Assembly: GCA_902168205.1 (NCBI GenBank)
Contig: CABHOK010000002.1
Span: 310,001-374,000 of the forward strand
Direction of reading: 5' to 3'
DNA length: 64,000 bases
Source: an uncultured Chitinophaga sp.
GTDB taxonomy: Bacteria > Bacteroidota > Bacteroidia > Cytophagales > Cyclobacteriaceae
Position numbers and translations under genes: made by a program. Positions 34,639-43,803 of the stretch are shown piece by piece (position 1 is the first letter of the stretch; the number at the start of each line of letters is the position of its first letter). Below the pieces are notes generated by a model, which was given only the letters and a program-made list of their open reading frames with translations, was not told the DNA's origin and ran no database searches.

Positions 34639-37338
34639 CTAAGAGAATTGCTCGTTCCATGCTTTCGCTGCTCTCGCAAACCCATAGCGTACTCCTACAT
34701 TCTCGAGGGTAATGTCATTGATGTCGGTTTCGACTGTGTATTGAAGAGCGGAGAAGTCTTTGGAGTATACATCGTAGCAGCACCACCAGGTATTGTCCTG
34801 TGTGTTGTGTACGATGCGCATGGTGGTGGCGTTTCGGAAATCATATAGACCAATCTGGCGACCTGCCTGGTCTTCCATCTCGAATGTCTCAAAGAATACC
34901 TGCTCGACTGTTTCACCGTGAATAACCAGCGAATCGAATTTTACGGATTCATTTTTTTGAAGCTGCTCACTGGAAAATATAGCATTGAAGATTTCGGGGA
35001 GCTGTTGCGGAAGATCTGTATATAGACCGATAGCTGATACATCGACTGTACTTTTGTCGGCAACGAAGTATTCATATAGCTTCTCGCGATCGAGGTGACT
35101 GTTAACTCGTTTCTCACCCGGATTATAGCTATATAGCTCGTTCAGCAATACATGACGTATCGGGTGCGTAAGCGGAACCGGATGATCATGAAGTGTTTCT
35201 ATACTTCCATCTTCTTCCGCAAACTGCATAATAGTTTTTATACAATGCGTATGTACGAGGAATCCGTTCGAAATCTTGCGGATATACATTTCAAAATCAT
35301 CGGCAAAGACAAGGCTAACGTCTACTTCGTTGCAATGAAGCGATCCGTGATTGTAAAATCCATAGAGTAATTCACCCTGGATGCGATTGAAGTAGAATGC
35401 CGTTCCCGCCAGGTATATATTCTTGGCCAGTAGTGTTCCCTTTACAATCACGTAAGGAGAGAAGTCTGTATCGAAGCTCCAGAAGTAGGTATTTAGGTTG
35501 AGATCTTTCAGGAAGATAAAACCTGCAATCTGCCAGTCTTCTTCACCATCATTACTTAACTCGAATGCATCCATGGTTACATCGTCTTCAGCGAGCAGAA
35601 AGTATGTTTTATCATTGGAGTGTCCGTAGCCTATATCTTCCAGTAAAGTATAGGCAGGGTCTGACGTACCCGGTGTGAGTATATCTTTTAAGAGTTCATC
35701 GGCTTGCCTGATTGTAATTACCCTGAACCTGCATCCGTTTAGTGTAAAATATTTATCGGTGAGGTCTTCCTGCTGCGCAAGTTCTTCGTAATACGATTCG
35801 GCATTGCCATCATCAAATTTACTCCCGAGAATGGAGCCGAGAACGGCTTCCGGATTTACAAATCTTTCGTTGTCATCGTAGATGTTCTTTTCGAATGTTT
35901 TCCAATACCGCAGCGCTTTCTCCAAATGGTCAACTTCATATACTTCGAGGTATCGGCTGCTGAAGTACGGTGATTCTCCGGAGTGGTTGTGTGGTTTGTA
36001 TCGTACGCGCACATGGGGAGTTGTTGAGCTATCATCCGTTACCACATCAAACTGGTAGCCTTGCATATCGAAGTTATCCTGAACCGTTGGCAGCAGCGGA
36101 AATGTTTTGCTGCTTCGTTGTGCCATCAATTGTATGCGGTCGTAGTAGTCTGTGTTAACCCGAAATGCATAATGAAAATTACCCTGCCAGTAACCGTTGC
36201 GATCGGCATCATTGTAATCGTTATACTTATCGGTGATGAGTGGCAGTGAAAGTATATTTTGTATTTTCTCTACCGTGACGGTTTCCTCGACAGCCTGATT
36301 TATTTTTTTGATGTCTGCTTTTTTGAGACTTTCGATGTACTCTACGCGTTTCAAAAGCGCAGGCCAATAGTGATTCGCGAGATTTTGATAAACCACCGGA
36401 GCATTGGCATCCAGGGGGAACCATTTACTCTCCTCTGCCGGATCATCGCTATAGATGATGGAAACGCTATCTTCCTGAAGCTTGATGAAGACGGAGTAAA
36501 CGTTATCCTGCAGTAAATATATACTGTTACCACGCTGCTGTCCCGGCATATCATAAGGACGCGTAATCGTAGCTTTTACATCATCGATATATAGTATCAG
36601 TTCATATTTATCCTCTGGTATAAGTTTGGTAGCCATCAGTCGATTGATGTTGGCGGCATTGGCTTCGTAGTTGCCAAACACTGAAGGGACAGCTACTACC
36701 GGTTTTTGTTTCTTCAGAAGCGATTTACCTTTTTGCAGAAGCTTATACATACCAGTGCGCAGGAGTATCAGCGAATCGTCATCTTCATCGTATTCGAAAC
36801 AGTCCGCGTGTAATATAGGTGCAACAATTTCAGGGGTAATGTCTTGCCAGTTGCCGTCTTCGTCCCAATTGGAAATGTGTTTGTCCCACTGCGATTTGCC
36901 GGTGATGTTTACGTGATATTCATCCGTTTCTATAAACACATTTGCCCTTGCGTGGCCGTGTACGGTGAGGTCGCCATGGTTATAGTGTCCCCAAAACAGT
37001 TCGCGTATTTCAAGATTTCCGCTCACATATATTTCCTGTCCACCAACGATGAGGCTACCGGCAGAAAGATCTCCGGTTACAATAATGCTGCACGATCCGT
37101 CAGTCTCTTCGTTAAACGCATATTGCCTGATGTTCAGGTTTCCTTCTACAAAAACAACAACTATATTTTCATTGTTAAAAGGTGCATCGAGTGTGAGGGC
37201 ATCCACATCAACGCTACTGCTGGCGTAAGCTGCAAAACTGCCGTCAAGATTGTCGGCTTTCCAGTGTGTACGCATCAGGCTATCGTTGGGAAGTTTGTCA
37301 AAAATCTGGCTAAGCGGTACAATCGAGAATGGCTTCAT
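34639..37338 (-). CDS. Large internally duplicated protein, unknown function
   Basis: An 899-residue protein with no signal peptide or membrane segment and no enzyme motif that I recognise. Two related beta-rich modules can be seen: residues about 62-125 (VEGNLNIRQYAFN, VTGDLSAGSLIVGG, FWGHYNHGDL) and about 605-667 (LKDLNLNTYFWSF, VKGTLLAKNIYLAG, LYGFYNHGSL). The repeated short strands with Gly resemble the polymer-forming bactofilin fold, though this is only a resemblance. The middle (about 130-600) is acidic and charge-rich with some coiled-coil potential. It stands alone on its strand between convergent and divergent neighbours. Function is unknown; a filament or surface scaffold is a guess. 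Confidence 0.8.
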   Translation of the reverse strand: MKPFSIVPLSQIFDKLPNDSLMRTHWKADNLDGSFAAYASSSVDVDALTLDAPFNNENIVVVFVEGNLNIRQYAFNEETDGSCSIIVTGDLSAGSLIVGGQEIYVSGNLEIRELFWGHYNHGDLTVHGHARANVFIETDEYHVNITGKSQWDKHISNWDEDGNWQDITPEIVAPILHADCFEYDEDDDSLILLRTGMYKLLQKGKSLLKKQKPVVAVPSVFGNYEANAANINRLMATKLIPEDKYELILYIDDVKATITRPYDMPGQQRGNSIYLLQDNVYSVFIKLQEDSVSIIYSDDPAEESKWFPLDANAPVVYQNLANHYWPALLKRVEYIESLKKADIKKINQAVEETVTVEKIQNILSLPLITDKYNDYNDADRNGYWQGNFHYAFRVNTDYYDRIQLMAQRSSKTFPLLPTVQDNFDMQGYQFDVVTDDSSTTPHVRVRYKPHNHSGESPYFSSRYLEVYEVDHLEKALRYWKTFEKNIYDDNERFVNPEAVLGSILGSKFDDGNAESYYEELAQQEDLTDKYFTLNGCRFRVITIRQADELLKDILTPGTSDPAYTLLEDIGYGHSNDKTYFLLAEDDVTMDAFELSNDGEEDWQIAGFIFLKDLNLNTYFWSFDTDFSPYVIVKGTLLAKNIYLAGTAFYFNRIQGELLYGFYNHGSLHCNEVDVSLVFADDFEMYIRKISNGFLVHTHCIKTIMQFAEEDGSIETLHDHPVPLTHPIRHVLLNELYSYNPGEKRVNSHLDREKLYEYFVADKSTVDVSAIGLYTDLPQQLPEIFNAIFSSEQLQKNESVKFDSLVIHGETVEQVFFETFEMEDQAGRQIGLYDFRNATTMRIVHNTQDNTWWCCYDVYSKDFSALQYTVETDINDITLENVGVRYGFARAAKAWNEQFS

Positions 37339-37518
37339 ATATAGTATAAGTTCGGCTTAAAATAAAGTAATTTATCTGAGAGTTCGTTTGTAGGATGTGT
37401 AGAATATATCGGTAGATTTTTGATAACATTCTTATTCGTAATATTGTGTGTTCTGTGATGTGAACATGACGAAGCTGTTATTACTTCATGAATTACTTTC
37501 AGCACGGAACACGAATGC

Positions 37519-39999
37519 ATGCCAACTCCGAGTTATCCTATATTGGAAATAATACCGGCTCTCCGGAATCACCTGGAGAACCGGAATATTCTTATTCTTC
37601 AGGCTCCGCCCGGTGCCGGTAAATCTACCGTGTTGCCATTGGAGTTGATGGAAGAAACGTGGCTGAGCGGAAAGAAAATTATTATGCTGGAGCCCAGGCG
37701 ACTTGCTGCTAAATCGGTAGCGCAGCGTATGGCTGGTATACTGGAAGAGGATATAGGGCAGCGCATTGGTTATCGCGTGCGATTTGAAAGTCGTGTAGGA
37801 AAACAAACGCGCATTGAAGTTGTTACCGAAGGTATACTTACCCGAATGCTTCAAACGGACAACAGCCTGGAAGAAGCCGGGCTTGTGATCTTTGATGAAT
37901 TTCACGAGCGAAGTTTGCATGCCGATCTAGCGTTGGCGTTGTGTCTGCAGGCGCAGCAGTTGTTGCGTGATGATCTTCGTATACTCATCATGTCCGCTAC
38001 GCTGGATGGTGAGCAATTGTCATCACTGTTGAAAGCACCGATTGTTACATCGCAGGGGAAACAATTTCCGGTAACGATAAAATACCTGGGAGATGATACC
38101 TATACACCGGTAACAACGCGCGTAGTAAAAGCCGTACAGAAAGCATTGCGCGAAGAAGACGGTGATATACTGGTGTTTCTTCCGGGAGCAGGGGAGATTG
38201 TGCGTGTACTCACGCAGTTGGAAACAGAAGGTATAGATGCCAGTCTGCATCCGCTATACGGTGATCTCCCGTTTCAAAAGCAACAGGAAGCTATACTGCC
38301 ACATCCGTACGGTAAGCGAAAAATAGTAATTGCTACATCCATCGCGGAGACATCGCTTACCATTGAAGGTGTACGCGTGGTGGTTGATTGTGGACTGTCG
38401 CGTGTCCCTAAATTTGATCCGCGCAGCGGCCTTACACGATTGGACACCGTGCGTGTTACGAAAGATGCTGCCGATCAACGAGCAGGTCGTGCCGGACGAT
38501 TGGCTGCCGGTATAGGGTACCGGTTGTGGAGTGAATCGGTGCAGGTTACATTAACCGCGAATCGTACACCCGAAATTGTAGAAGCAGACCTCGCACCACT
38601 CATGCTTGAGTTAAGTCAGTGGGGTGTAAAAGATCCGCGCGAGCTTACGTGGGTTACGCCACCACCGGCTGGTACAGCGAACCAGGCCAGGGAATTATTA
38701 CAGCAACTGGAAGCCATCAGCCAGGGTGTAATTACCGCGCGTGGTAAGGAAATGCTAAAACTCCCTACACATCCGCGTATAGCCCACCTGTTGTTAGAGG
38801 CGTCTGATAAAGTATCCGCTTCGCTGGCAACAGACATAGCGGCTATACTGGAAGAGCGTGATCCGCTGGCAAAAGAGTCGGGCGCAGATTTAGCATTGCG
38901 TGTAGAAGCGTTGCGTAAGTGGCGTAAAGGCGAAAAACATTTTGCTGATCGAAGTGTACTCGAACGAATTGAGCGACTCGCTTCCAACTGGCGAAGAATA
39001 CTGAAGGTTGATATCGACAATACAATACCGCAGGATACGGAAGTAGGACGTTTATTGGTAGCGGCATATCCTGAACGTATAGCACAGCAACAAGGTAAAC
39101 ACAGCGAACGGTATAAACTTGCCAATGGACGCGTAGTAAAATTACAGGAGCATGATCCGCTGATGCGCGAGTCGTGGTTATGCGCTGCACAGCTTGATGC
39201 CGGCAGCGCTGAAGGAAAAATATTTCTCGCGGCAGCACTTCAAACAGCAGACCTGGTAAAGCTGGCGCGTGAACAGGAAGCAATCCGTTGGGACGATGAA
39301 CGAAATATAGTGATCGGTATAACAGAGAAGCGCGTGGGGAATCTTGTACTGGAAAATAGACCACTCGCAGCTATACCCGAAGATAAACGGATTGATGTGC
39401 TGTGTAGTATGATTCAATCCAAAGGTTTTAAATATATAGGTTGGACAGACGCGCAGTATGAATGGCAGGCACGCGTGATGAGTATAAAACAATGGCGCCA
39501 GGAAGAAGCGTGGCCCGATGTACGCGAAGAAAAGTTACTGGAAACAGTAGCCGTATGGCTGGCTCCGTTCCTGACAACCATCCACAAACTCAGTGAGCTC
39601 CAGCGGCTGGACTGGCATGCTATACTTCCATCATTACTTCCGTGGGAGTTAGGCAGTAAACTGGATACACTTGCCCCGGTACGATTAAAAGTACCAAGTG
39701 GCTCTATGATACAACTCAATTACTTTGACGATGCACGCTCACCGGTAATGGAAGTACGCTTGCAGGAAATGTTTGGTTTATCCGAAACACCCGTTATAAA
39801 CGAAGGTCGAACCAAAGTATTACTGCATTTACTATCACCCGGCTATAAACCTGTACAGGTAACACAAGATCTGAGAAGCTTCTGGCAAACCACCTATCAC
39901 GAAGTACGCAAAGAGCTACGCATGCGTTATCCGAAGCATCATTGGCCGGAAGATCCGTGGACAGCGGAGGCCGTGCGAGGAGCGAGGAGGCGAGCGTAG
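37519..39999 (+). CDS. hrpB: ATP-dependent RNA helicase HrpB
   Basis: An 826-residue DExH helicase of the HrpA/HrpB group that unwinds RNA with ATP. Motif I is APPGAGKST (residues 29-37), motif Ia EPRRLAAKSVAQRM, motif II DEFHER near 126, motif III MSATLD, and motif VI QRAGRAGRLAAG. The helicase-associated domain and the HrpB-specific C-terminal region (for example LPSLLPWELGSKLDTLAPVRLKVPSG and HHWPEDPW) are complete, so the length is normal. The last residues (VRGARRRA) read through a GCGAG-rich run bordering the foldback repeat that follows and may not be the original C-terminus. It begins 180 bases after the divergent unknown gene. Confidence 0.95.
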   Translation: MPTPSYPILEIIPALRNHLENRNILILQAPPGAGKSTVLPLELMEETWLSGKKIIMLEPRRLAAKSVAQRMAGILEEDIGQRIGYRVRFESRVGKQTRIEVVTEGILTRMLQTDNSLEEAGLVIFDEFHERSLHADLALALCLQAQQLLRDDLRILIMSATLDGEQLSSLLKAPIVTSQGKQFPVTIKYLGDDTYTPVTTRVVKAVQKALREEDGDILVFLPGAGEIVRVLTQLETEGIDASLHPLYGDLPFQKQQEAILPHPYGKRKIVIATSIAETSLTIEGVRVVVDCGLSRVPKFDPRSGLTRLDTVRVTKDAADQRAGRAGRLAAGIGYRLWSESVQVTLTANRTPEIVEADLAPLMLELSQWGVKDPRELTWVTPPPAGTANQARELLQQLEAISQGVITARGKEMLKLPTHPRIAHLLLEASDKVSASLATDIAAILEERDPLAKESGADLALRVEALRKWRKGEKHFADRSVLERIERLASNWRRILKVDIDNTIPQDTEVGRLLVAAYPERIAQQQGKHSERYKLANGRVVKLQEHDPLMRESWLCAAQLDAGSAEGKIFLAAALQTADLVKLAREQEAIRWDDERNIVIGITEKRVGNLVLENRPLAAIPEDKRIDVLCSMIQSKGFKYIGWTDAQYEWQARVMSIKQWRQEEAWPDVREEKLLETVAVWLAPFLTTIHKLSELQRLDWHAILPSLLPWELGSKLDTLAPVRLKVPSGSMIQLNYFDDARSPVMEVRLQEMFGLSETPVINEGRTKVLLHLLSPGYKPVQVTQDLRSFWQTTYHEVRKELRMRYPKHHWPEDPWTAEAVRGARRRA

Positions 40000-40004
40000 C
40001 TCGG

Positions 40005-40230
40005 GTGTTGATGTGCTGGTGTGTTAAGGTGTTGAGGTGTTGAGGTGTTGAGGTTGGCGGAGTGCTACGCACAGTTTTATATTATATATGTAACACGTGG
40101 GATGGAGTATATAAAAGTATATACGAAAAAAGTGTTGATGTTATGGATTAAACAAACGCGCAAAGCGCTCCATCAACATCAACACTTCAACACATGAACA
40201 CCCAAACACATACCCACCTAAACACGTAAG
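40005..40230. repeat. Foldback repeat of GTGTTGA units, copy 2
   Basis: The left arm (about 40005-40054) has GTGTTGAGGTGTTGAGGTGTT, and the right arm (about 40171-40230) has CAACACTTCAACACATGAACAC. An inner hairpin is stronger: GTGTTGATGTTATGGA at 40132-40147 pairs with TCCATCAACATCAACAC at 40169-40185 apart from one extra C. It fills the gap between the convergent hrpB and kup genes. Confidence 0.7.
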
Positions 40231-40246
40231 CACGTGCCTACGTGCA

Positions 40247-42199
40247 TCAGTCTTCGCGTTCGCGCTTGATCTTCACCCGCGCCTGTGGTCCTACCTGGAT
40301 CGGTACTTTCTCTACCTCGAGGTTGGCGGCTTCTATACCGTATAGTTCTTCCGTGCTGAGACTATATTCTTTTAGTAATCTATAGCCTTGTATGATGAGA
40401 CGGTCGAACGAAGATATCTCGCTGTCGGAGGAAGCCCATGAATGTAAGATGATGAATTTGAAATCGGCCATCATGCTATACTTGTGCAGCGAAGGGTAGG
40501 AGCTGGTAAGATCGATCTCACCGGCATCGGCCATCTCGTGAATGATTTTATTGAACAGCAGATTTACCCGGTGGTTGGTCTTGAATCCGAGTTTGATCCG
40601 TACGAAGAAGCATCGCTTGGGAATGATCGTGTCCACTACATATTTACTGGTAAACGGACTGTCCACTGTATCTACGTGAACAAACCAGAATACATCGGCT
40701 CGCTTCGGTCTTTTCTTGAAGATCGAGTATATAATGTTTGAATCTATATAGCGCTTGCTGTCGGCCATGGCGAGGTATACCAGGTTGCTCGCTTCTTTGG
40801 GCACGGTTGTATCCGCCTGCAGATCCTGAATCATACCAACATAATGTTTCAGATCGACAAACTCGGTATGGCGTTCGCGCAGCCAGCGGGCATGCAGCAA
40901 TACATACATCATTACGAAGAACAATACCGCGATGAGGAATGTAAACCATCCGCCATGTTGAAACTTATCGAGGTTCGATACAAGGAACATTCCCTCGAGC
41001 GAAAAGAAAAGTATGGCCAGTCCTGAAGAACGGAACTTCGATTTCTTGGCTGTCATGAAATAGAATACCAGCAGCGAAGTCGTCATGAGCATGTTGATCA
41101 TGATGGCCAATCCGTAGGCACCTTCCATGGCAGCAGACTCCCTGAACATTAATACTACGGCTATACATCCGGCCAGTAATATCCAGTTGATAGCCGGTAT
41201 ATATATCTGTCCTTTTACCGTGCTTGGGTAACGTACACGGGTAGAAGGCCAGAGTTTCAGTTTCATCGCTTCGTTCACCAGTGTAAATGTACCGGAGATC
41301 AACGCCTGGCTGGCAATGATCGCAGCCATGGTGGCAATGATGATACCGAAGATGAGGAACCCTTCCGGGATGATGGCATAGAATGGAATTTTATCTCCGA
41401 GCGTTGTGCCCTGGTGATCGAGCAGCCAGGCACCCTGTCCGAAGTAATTACAGAGCAACGCTATCTTTACATAGGCCCAGCCTACACGTATATTTTCTTT
41501 TCCGCAGTGTCCTAAATCAGAATATAGTGCTTCCGCCCCGGTAGTACAGAGGAATACAGCACCCAGTAACCAGAATCCCTTCGGGTACTCGGCAATCAGG
41601 TGATACGCATAGTATGGATTGAGCGCGCGGAATATCTGCGGGTGATCGTAGAACTGCAGGATACCAAATATAGCGATGGTAAGAAACCAGATGGTCATGA
41701 TAGGACCGAAGGTTTTACCGACTACGCTGGTACCAAACTGCTGGAATACAAACAGTGCAATCATGATGGCAATCACGATGGATACCGTTGGTATTTCCGG
41801 ATTGAGTATACGCAACCCTTCTATAGCAGACGACACACTGATGGCCGGGGTAATAAAGCCATCGGCAATGAGGGTACAGCAACCGATCACAGCCGGAAAA
41901 ATTACCCAGGCAGCTTTATACCTTCTTACGAGTGCGTATAAAGCGAAAATTCCACCTTCACCTTTGTTATCCGCGTTGAGTGCGAGGTATACATACTTGA
42001 GCGTGGTGATGAGTGTGAGTGTCCAGAAAACGCAGGAGAGTCCTCCCAGAATCAGGTCTTCGTTTATAGTTTGCGTACCAACGATTGCCTTGAATACATA
42101 TAACGGAGAGGTACCTATATCTCCGTATATAATTCCCAGTGAAACGAGAACGCCCCCAACGGATAAAGGTGTAAGATGTTTATTTGCCGAATCAGCCAT
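40247..42199 (-). CDS. kup: KUP-type potassium uptake transporter
   Basis: A 650-residue inner-membrane potassium/proton symporter, normal in length for the family. The N-terminus LSVGGVLVSLGIIYGDIGTSPLYVFKAIVG is the KUP signature (GxxYGDIGTSPLY). About twelve hydrophobic segments follow, including TGAEALYSDLGHCGKENIRVGW, and the C-terminal 200 residues form a soluble domain. The gene ends two bases before the decayed dehydrogenase region upstream on the same strand and 247 bases from hrpB, with a foldback repeat between. No regulator such as a c-di-AMP riboswitch was recognised in the short leader. Confidence 0.95.
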   Translation of the reverse strand: MADSANKHLTPLSVGGVLVSLGIIYGDIGTSPLYVFKAIVGTQTINEDLILGGLSCVFWTLTLITTLKYVYLALNADNKGEGGIFALYALVRRYKAAWVIFPAVIGCCTLIADGFITPAISVSSAIEGLRILNPEIPTVSIVIAIMIALFVFQQFGTSVVGKTFGPIMTIWFLTIAIFGILQFYDHPQIFRALNPYYAYHLIAEYPKGFWLLGAVFLCTTGAEALYSDLGHCGKENIRVGWAYVKIALLCNYFGQGAWLLDHQGTTLGDKIPFYAIIPEGFLIFGIIIATMAAIIASQALISGTFTLVNEAMKLKLWPSTRVRYPSTVKGQIYIPAINWILLAGCIAVVLMFRESAAMEGAYGLAIMINMLMTTSLLVFYFMTAKKSKFRSSGLAILFFSLEGMFLVSNLDKFQHGGWFTFLIAVLFFVMMYVLLHARWLRERHTEFVDLKHYVGMIQDLQADTTVPKEASNLVYLAMADSKRYIDSNIIYSIFKKRPKRADVFWFVHVDTVDSPFTSKYVVDTIIPKRCFFVRIKLGFKTNHRVNLLFNKIIHEMADAGEIDLTSSYPSLHKYSMMADFKFIILHSWASSDSEISSFDRLIIQGYRLLKEYSLSTEELYGIEAANLEVEKVPIQVGPQARVKIKRERED

Positions 42200-42201
42200 A
42201 T

Positions 42202-42765
42202 TTATAGTGCGCAGCCTTTTAGACGCGCGATGATTAGTCTGTTGCTCTTGATGTACAGGATGTAACTCGTTAGTCCCGCCCGGACACAGAGTTTATCGAG
42301 GAAGTTTGTAACTGGCAGCACAGGGGTAAACTTCCATACCAACCGGTTGCTGCCGGGATAAAGGTTCAACATGTTGTCGGGTAGAATCTTTGGTGTTTTA
42401 CCGCTGATTACGTTCCCGATCATATATAGATTTACTCCTGTCTGTCGGAGATACCTCCAGGTGTTGCGTGCAGCTTTATCTGCTATACCCTGTACCAGCC
42501 GTGGAGTTGCTTCCACAAGATGGTTCAGGAAACGTTTTTGCCTGCCAATGTATGTATAAAAAGAGGATGCTATAGGATTTGATACAACGTTCGGGTATAC
42601 GAATAAAGGAAGGGAGTTTTGACTATATGCATCCCGAACATTCTGTGTTTTTGATGCTTTCCATTCTTTATAGGCTGCCAAGCCACCCGCTCCACCACCA
42701 ATCATGACGATACGGGGCTTGCCCAGATCTGCAATACGCGGGTGCGTGGTAATTAACATGGGCAT
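42202..42765 (-). pseudogene. Apparently decayed type II NADH dehydrogenase
   Basis: The 187-residue frame starts ITTHPRIADLGKPRIVMIGGGAGG, which fits the N-terminal FAD-binding motif of NADH:quinone oxidoreductase NDH-2 (GKPRIVIIGGGFGG). A middle piece, LVEATPRLVQGIADKAARNTWRYLRQTGVNLYM, resembles the second nucleotide-binding region, and SNRLIIARLKG resembles the family C-terminus. The protein is less than half the normal 430 or so residues, with the parts between missing, so it looks like a gene that lost internal blocks while keeping its frame. It may be non-functional. I cannot exclude an unrelated small protein. The kup gene follows two bases later. Confidence 0.45.
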
Positions 42766-42971
42766 GTATATAGGGGCGAAAGTTTCTAAAAACGGTCGCA
42801 AATTTAACCCCCTTCCTGCAATCACAAAAAAGAAAAAGAAAGAATGTTCTAGCTGGCTGATCATCGTAATTTTCGTCTGTTTGGCGCAGTTCTAAAATAA
42901 TTTGTGACAGGGTAATCACAACGCTGCCAAATCAGGTGTATTTTTGTTTAATAACCTCAAAAAAATCATTT

Positions 42972-43718
42972 ATGCTTAGAAAGCTTGCTTACGCCCTGCC
43001 TATCGTTGTTATGATAGCCGGCTGTGACACAAAAGAAAAAGATGCGTTACGGTCGCAGGTAGATTCACTCAAGGTAGAACTTGAGACCAGCCAGAAGATG
43101 GCGGAAACGTTAACCGAAGTTGGTACACTGATGGACTCTATTGATGCCAGCCGTCAACTCCTGCGGGTAAATATGGTTGAAGGAACAACCTACGAAGACT
43201 ATACTTCACGTATGAAAGACATCAACGGCTATGTGAAGGATACACAACGTAAACTGGATGAGCTTGACAAATCACTTGCATCTTCCAAAGCCAAGAACAG
43301 TGCCAACGCCAAGTTGATCAAGAATCTTCGCGAACAACTGGAAAGCAAGACGCAGGATATAGCGGCTTTACAGGAGCAGGTTGAAAAATACCGCAGCGAA
43401 AATCAGAACCTGATCACTACCGTAAGCATGCAGGAAGCTGAACTGGCCGACAAGCAAACACAGATCGAAGCAAAATCTCAGGAACTGGCATTGATCGAAG
43501 CACGTGTACAGGAATTGATGATCTCCAGCAAAATGTCTGAAGCTGATGCATACTTTGCAAGAGGCCAGGCTGTAGAAGAAGCAGCGAACCGTACCAAACT
43601 TGCGCCACGCAAGAAGAAAGAAACATACCGCGAAGCTGTAGAACTCTATAAGAAAGCCCTGTCACTAGGCAAGAACGAAGCACAGGATAAAATTACTGAG
43701 TTAGAGAAAAAACTCTAA
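42972..43718 (+). CDS. Coiled-coil lipoprotein
   Basis: A 248-residue exported lipoprotein: MLRKLAYALPIVVMIAGCDTKE has a lipid-bearing Cys at residue 18. The mature part is a long coiled coil (about residues 22-190) rich in Glu, Lys, Gln and Leu heptads, for example LRSQVDSLKVELETSQ and LREQLESKTQDIAALQEQVEKY, and the end (SEADAYFARGQAVEEAA, KKKETYREAVELYKKALSLGKN) is a TPR-like helical hairpin. It may be a periplasmic scaffold or part of an envelope complex. The start ATG at 42972 is chosen because it begins the signal. No catalytic residues are evident. Confidence 0.8.
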   Translation: MLRKLAYALPIVVMIAGCDTKEKDALRSQVDSLKVELETSQKMAETLTEVGTLMDSIDASRQLLRVNMVEGTTYEDYTSRMKDINGYVKDTQRKLDELDKSLASSKAKNSANAKLIKNLREQLESKTQDIAALQEQVEKYRSENQNLITTVSMQEAELADKQTQIEAKSQELALIEARVQELMISSKMSEADAYFARGQAVEEAANRTKLAPRKKKETYREAVELYKKALSLGKNEAQDKITELEKKL

Positions 43719-43724
43719 CGTTGA

Positions 43725-43803
43725 TAAGTGTTTAGGTGTGTACGTGTTTACGTTCAGAAATTATACCAACGTAAACACGTATGCACGTATCAACCTAAAC
43801 ACA
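43725..43803. repeat. Foldback repeat of GTGTTTA units, copy 3
   Basis: Perfect 13-bp arms ACGTGTTTACGTT at 43742-43754 and AACGTAAACACGT at 43768-43780 enclose a 13-base loop. Outside them GTGTTTAGGT on the left matches ACCTAAACAC on the right, with bulges. It fills the gap between the convergent coiled-coil lipoprotein gene and corA. Confidence 0.75.

Noticed and set aside
42766-42864. Extra 33 residues at the N-terminus of the NDH-2-like frame
   Set aside because: The stretch is low-complexity (a run of Phe) and comes before the known NDH-2 start, so a later ATG was used.
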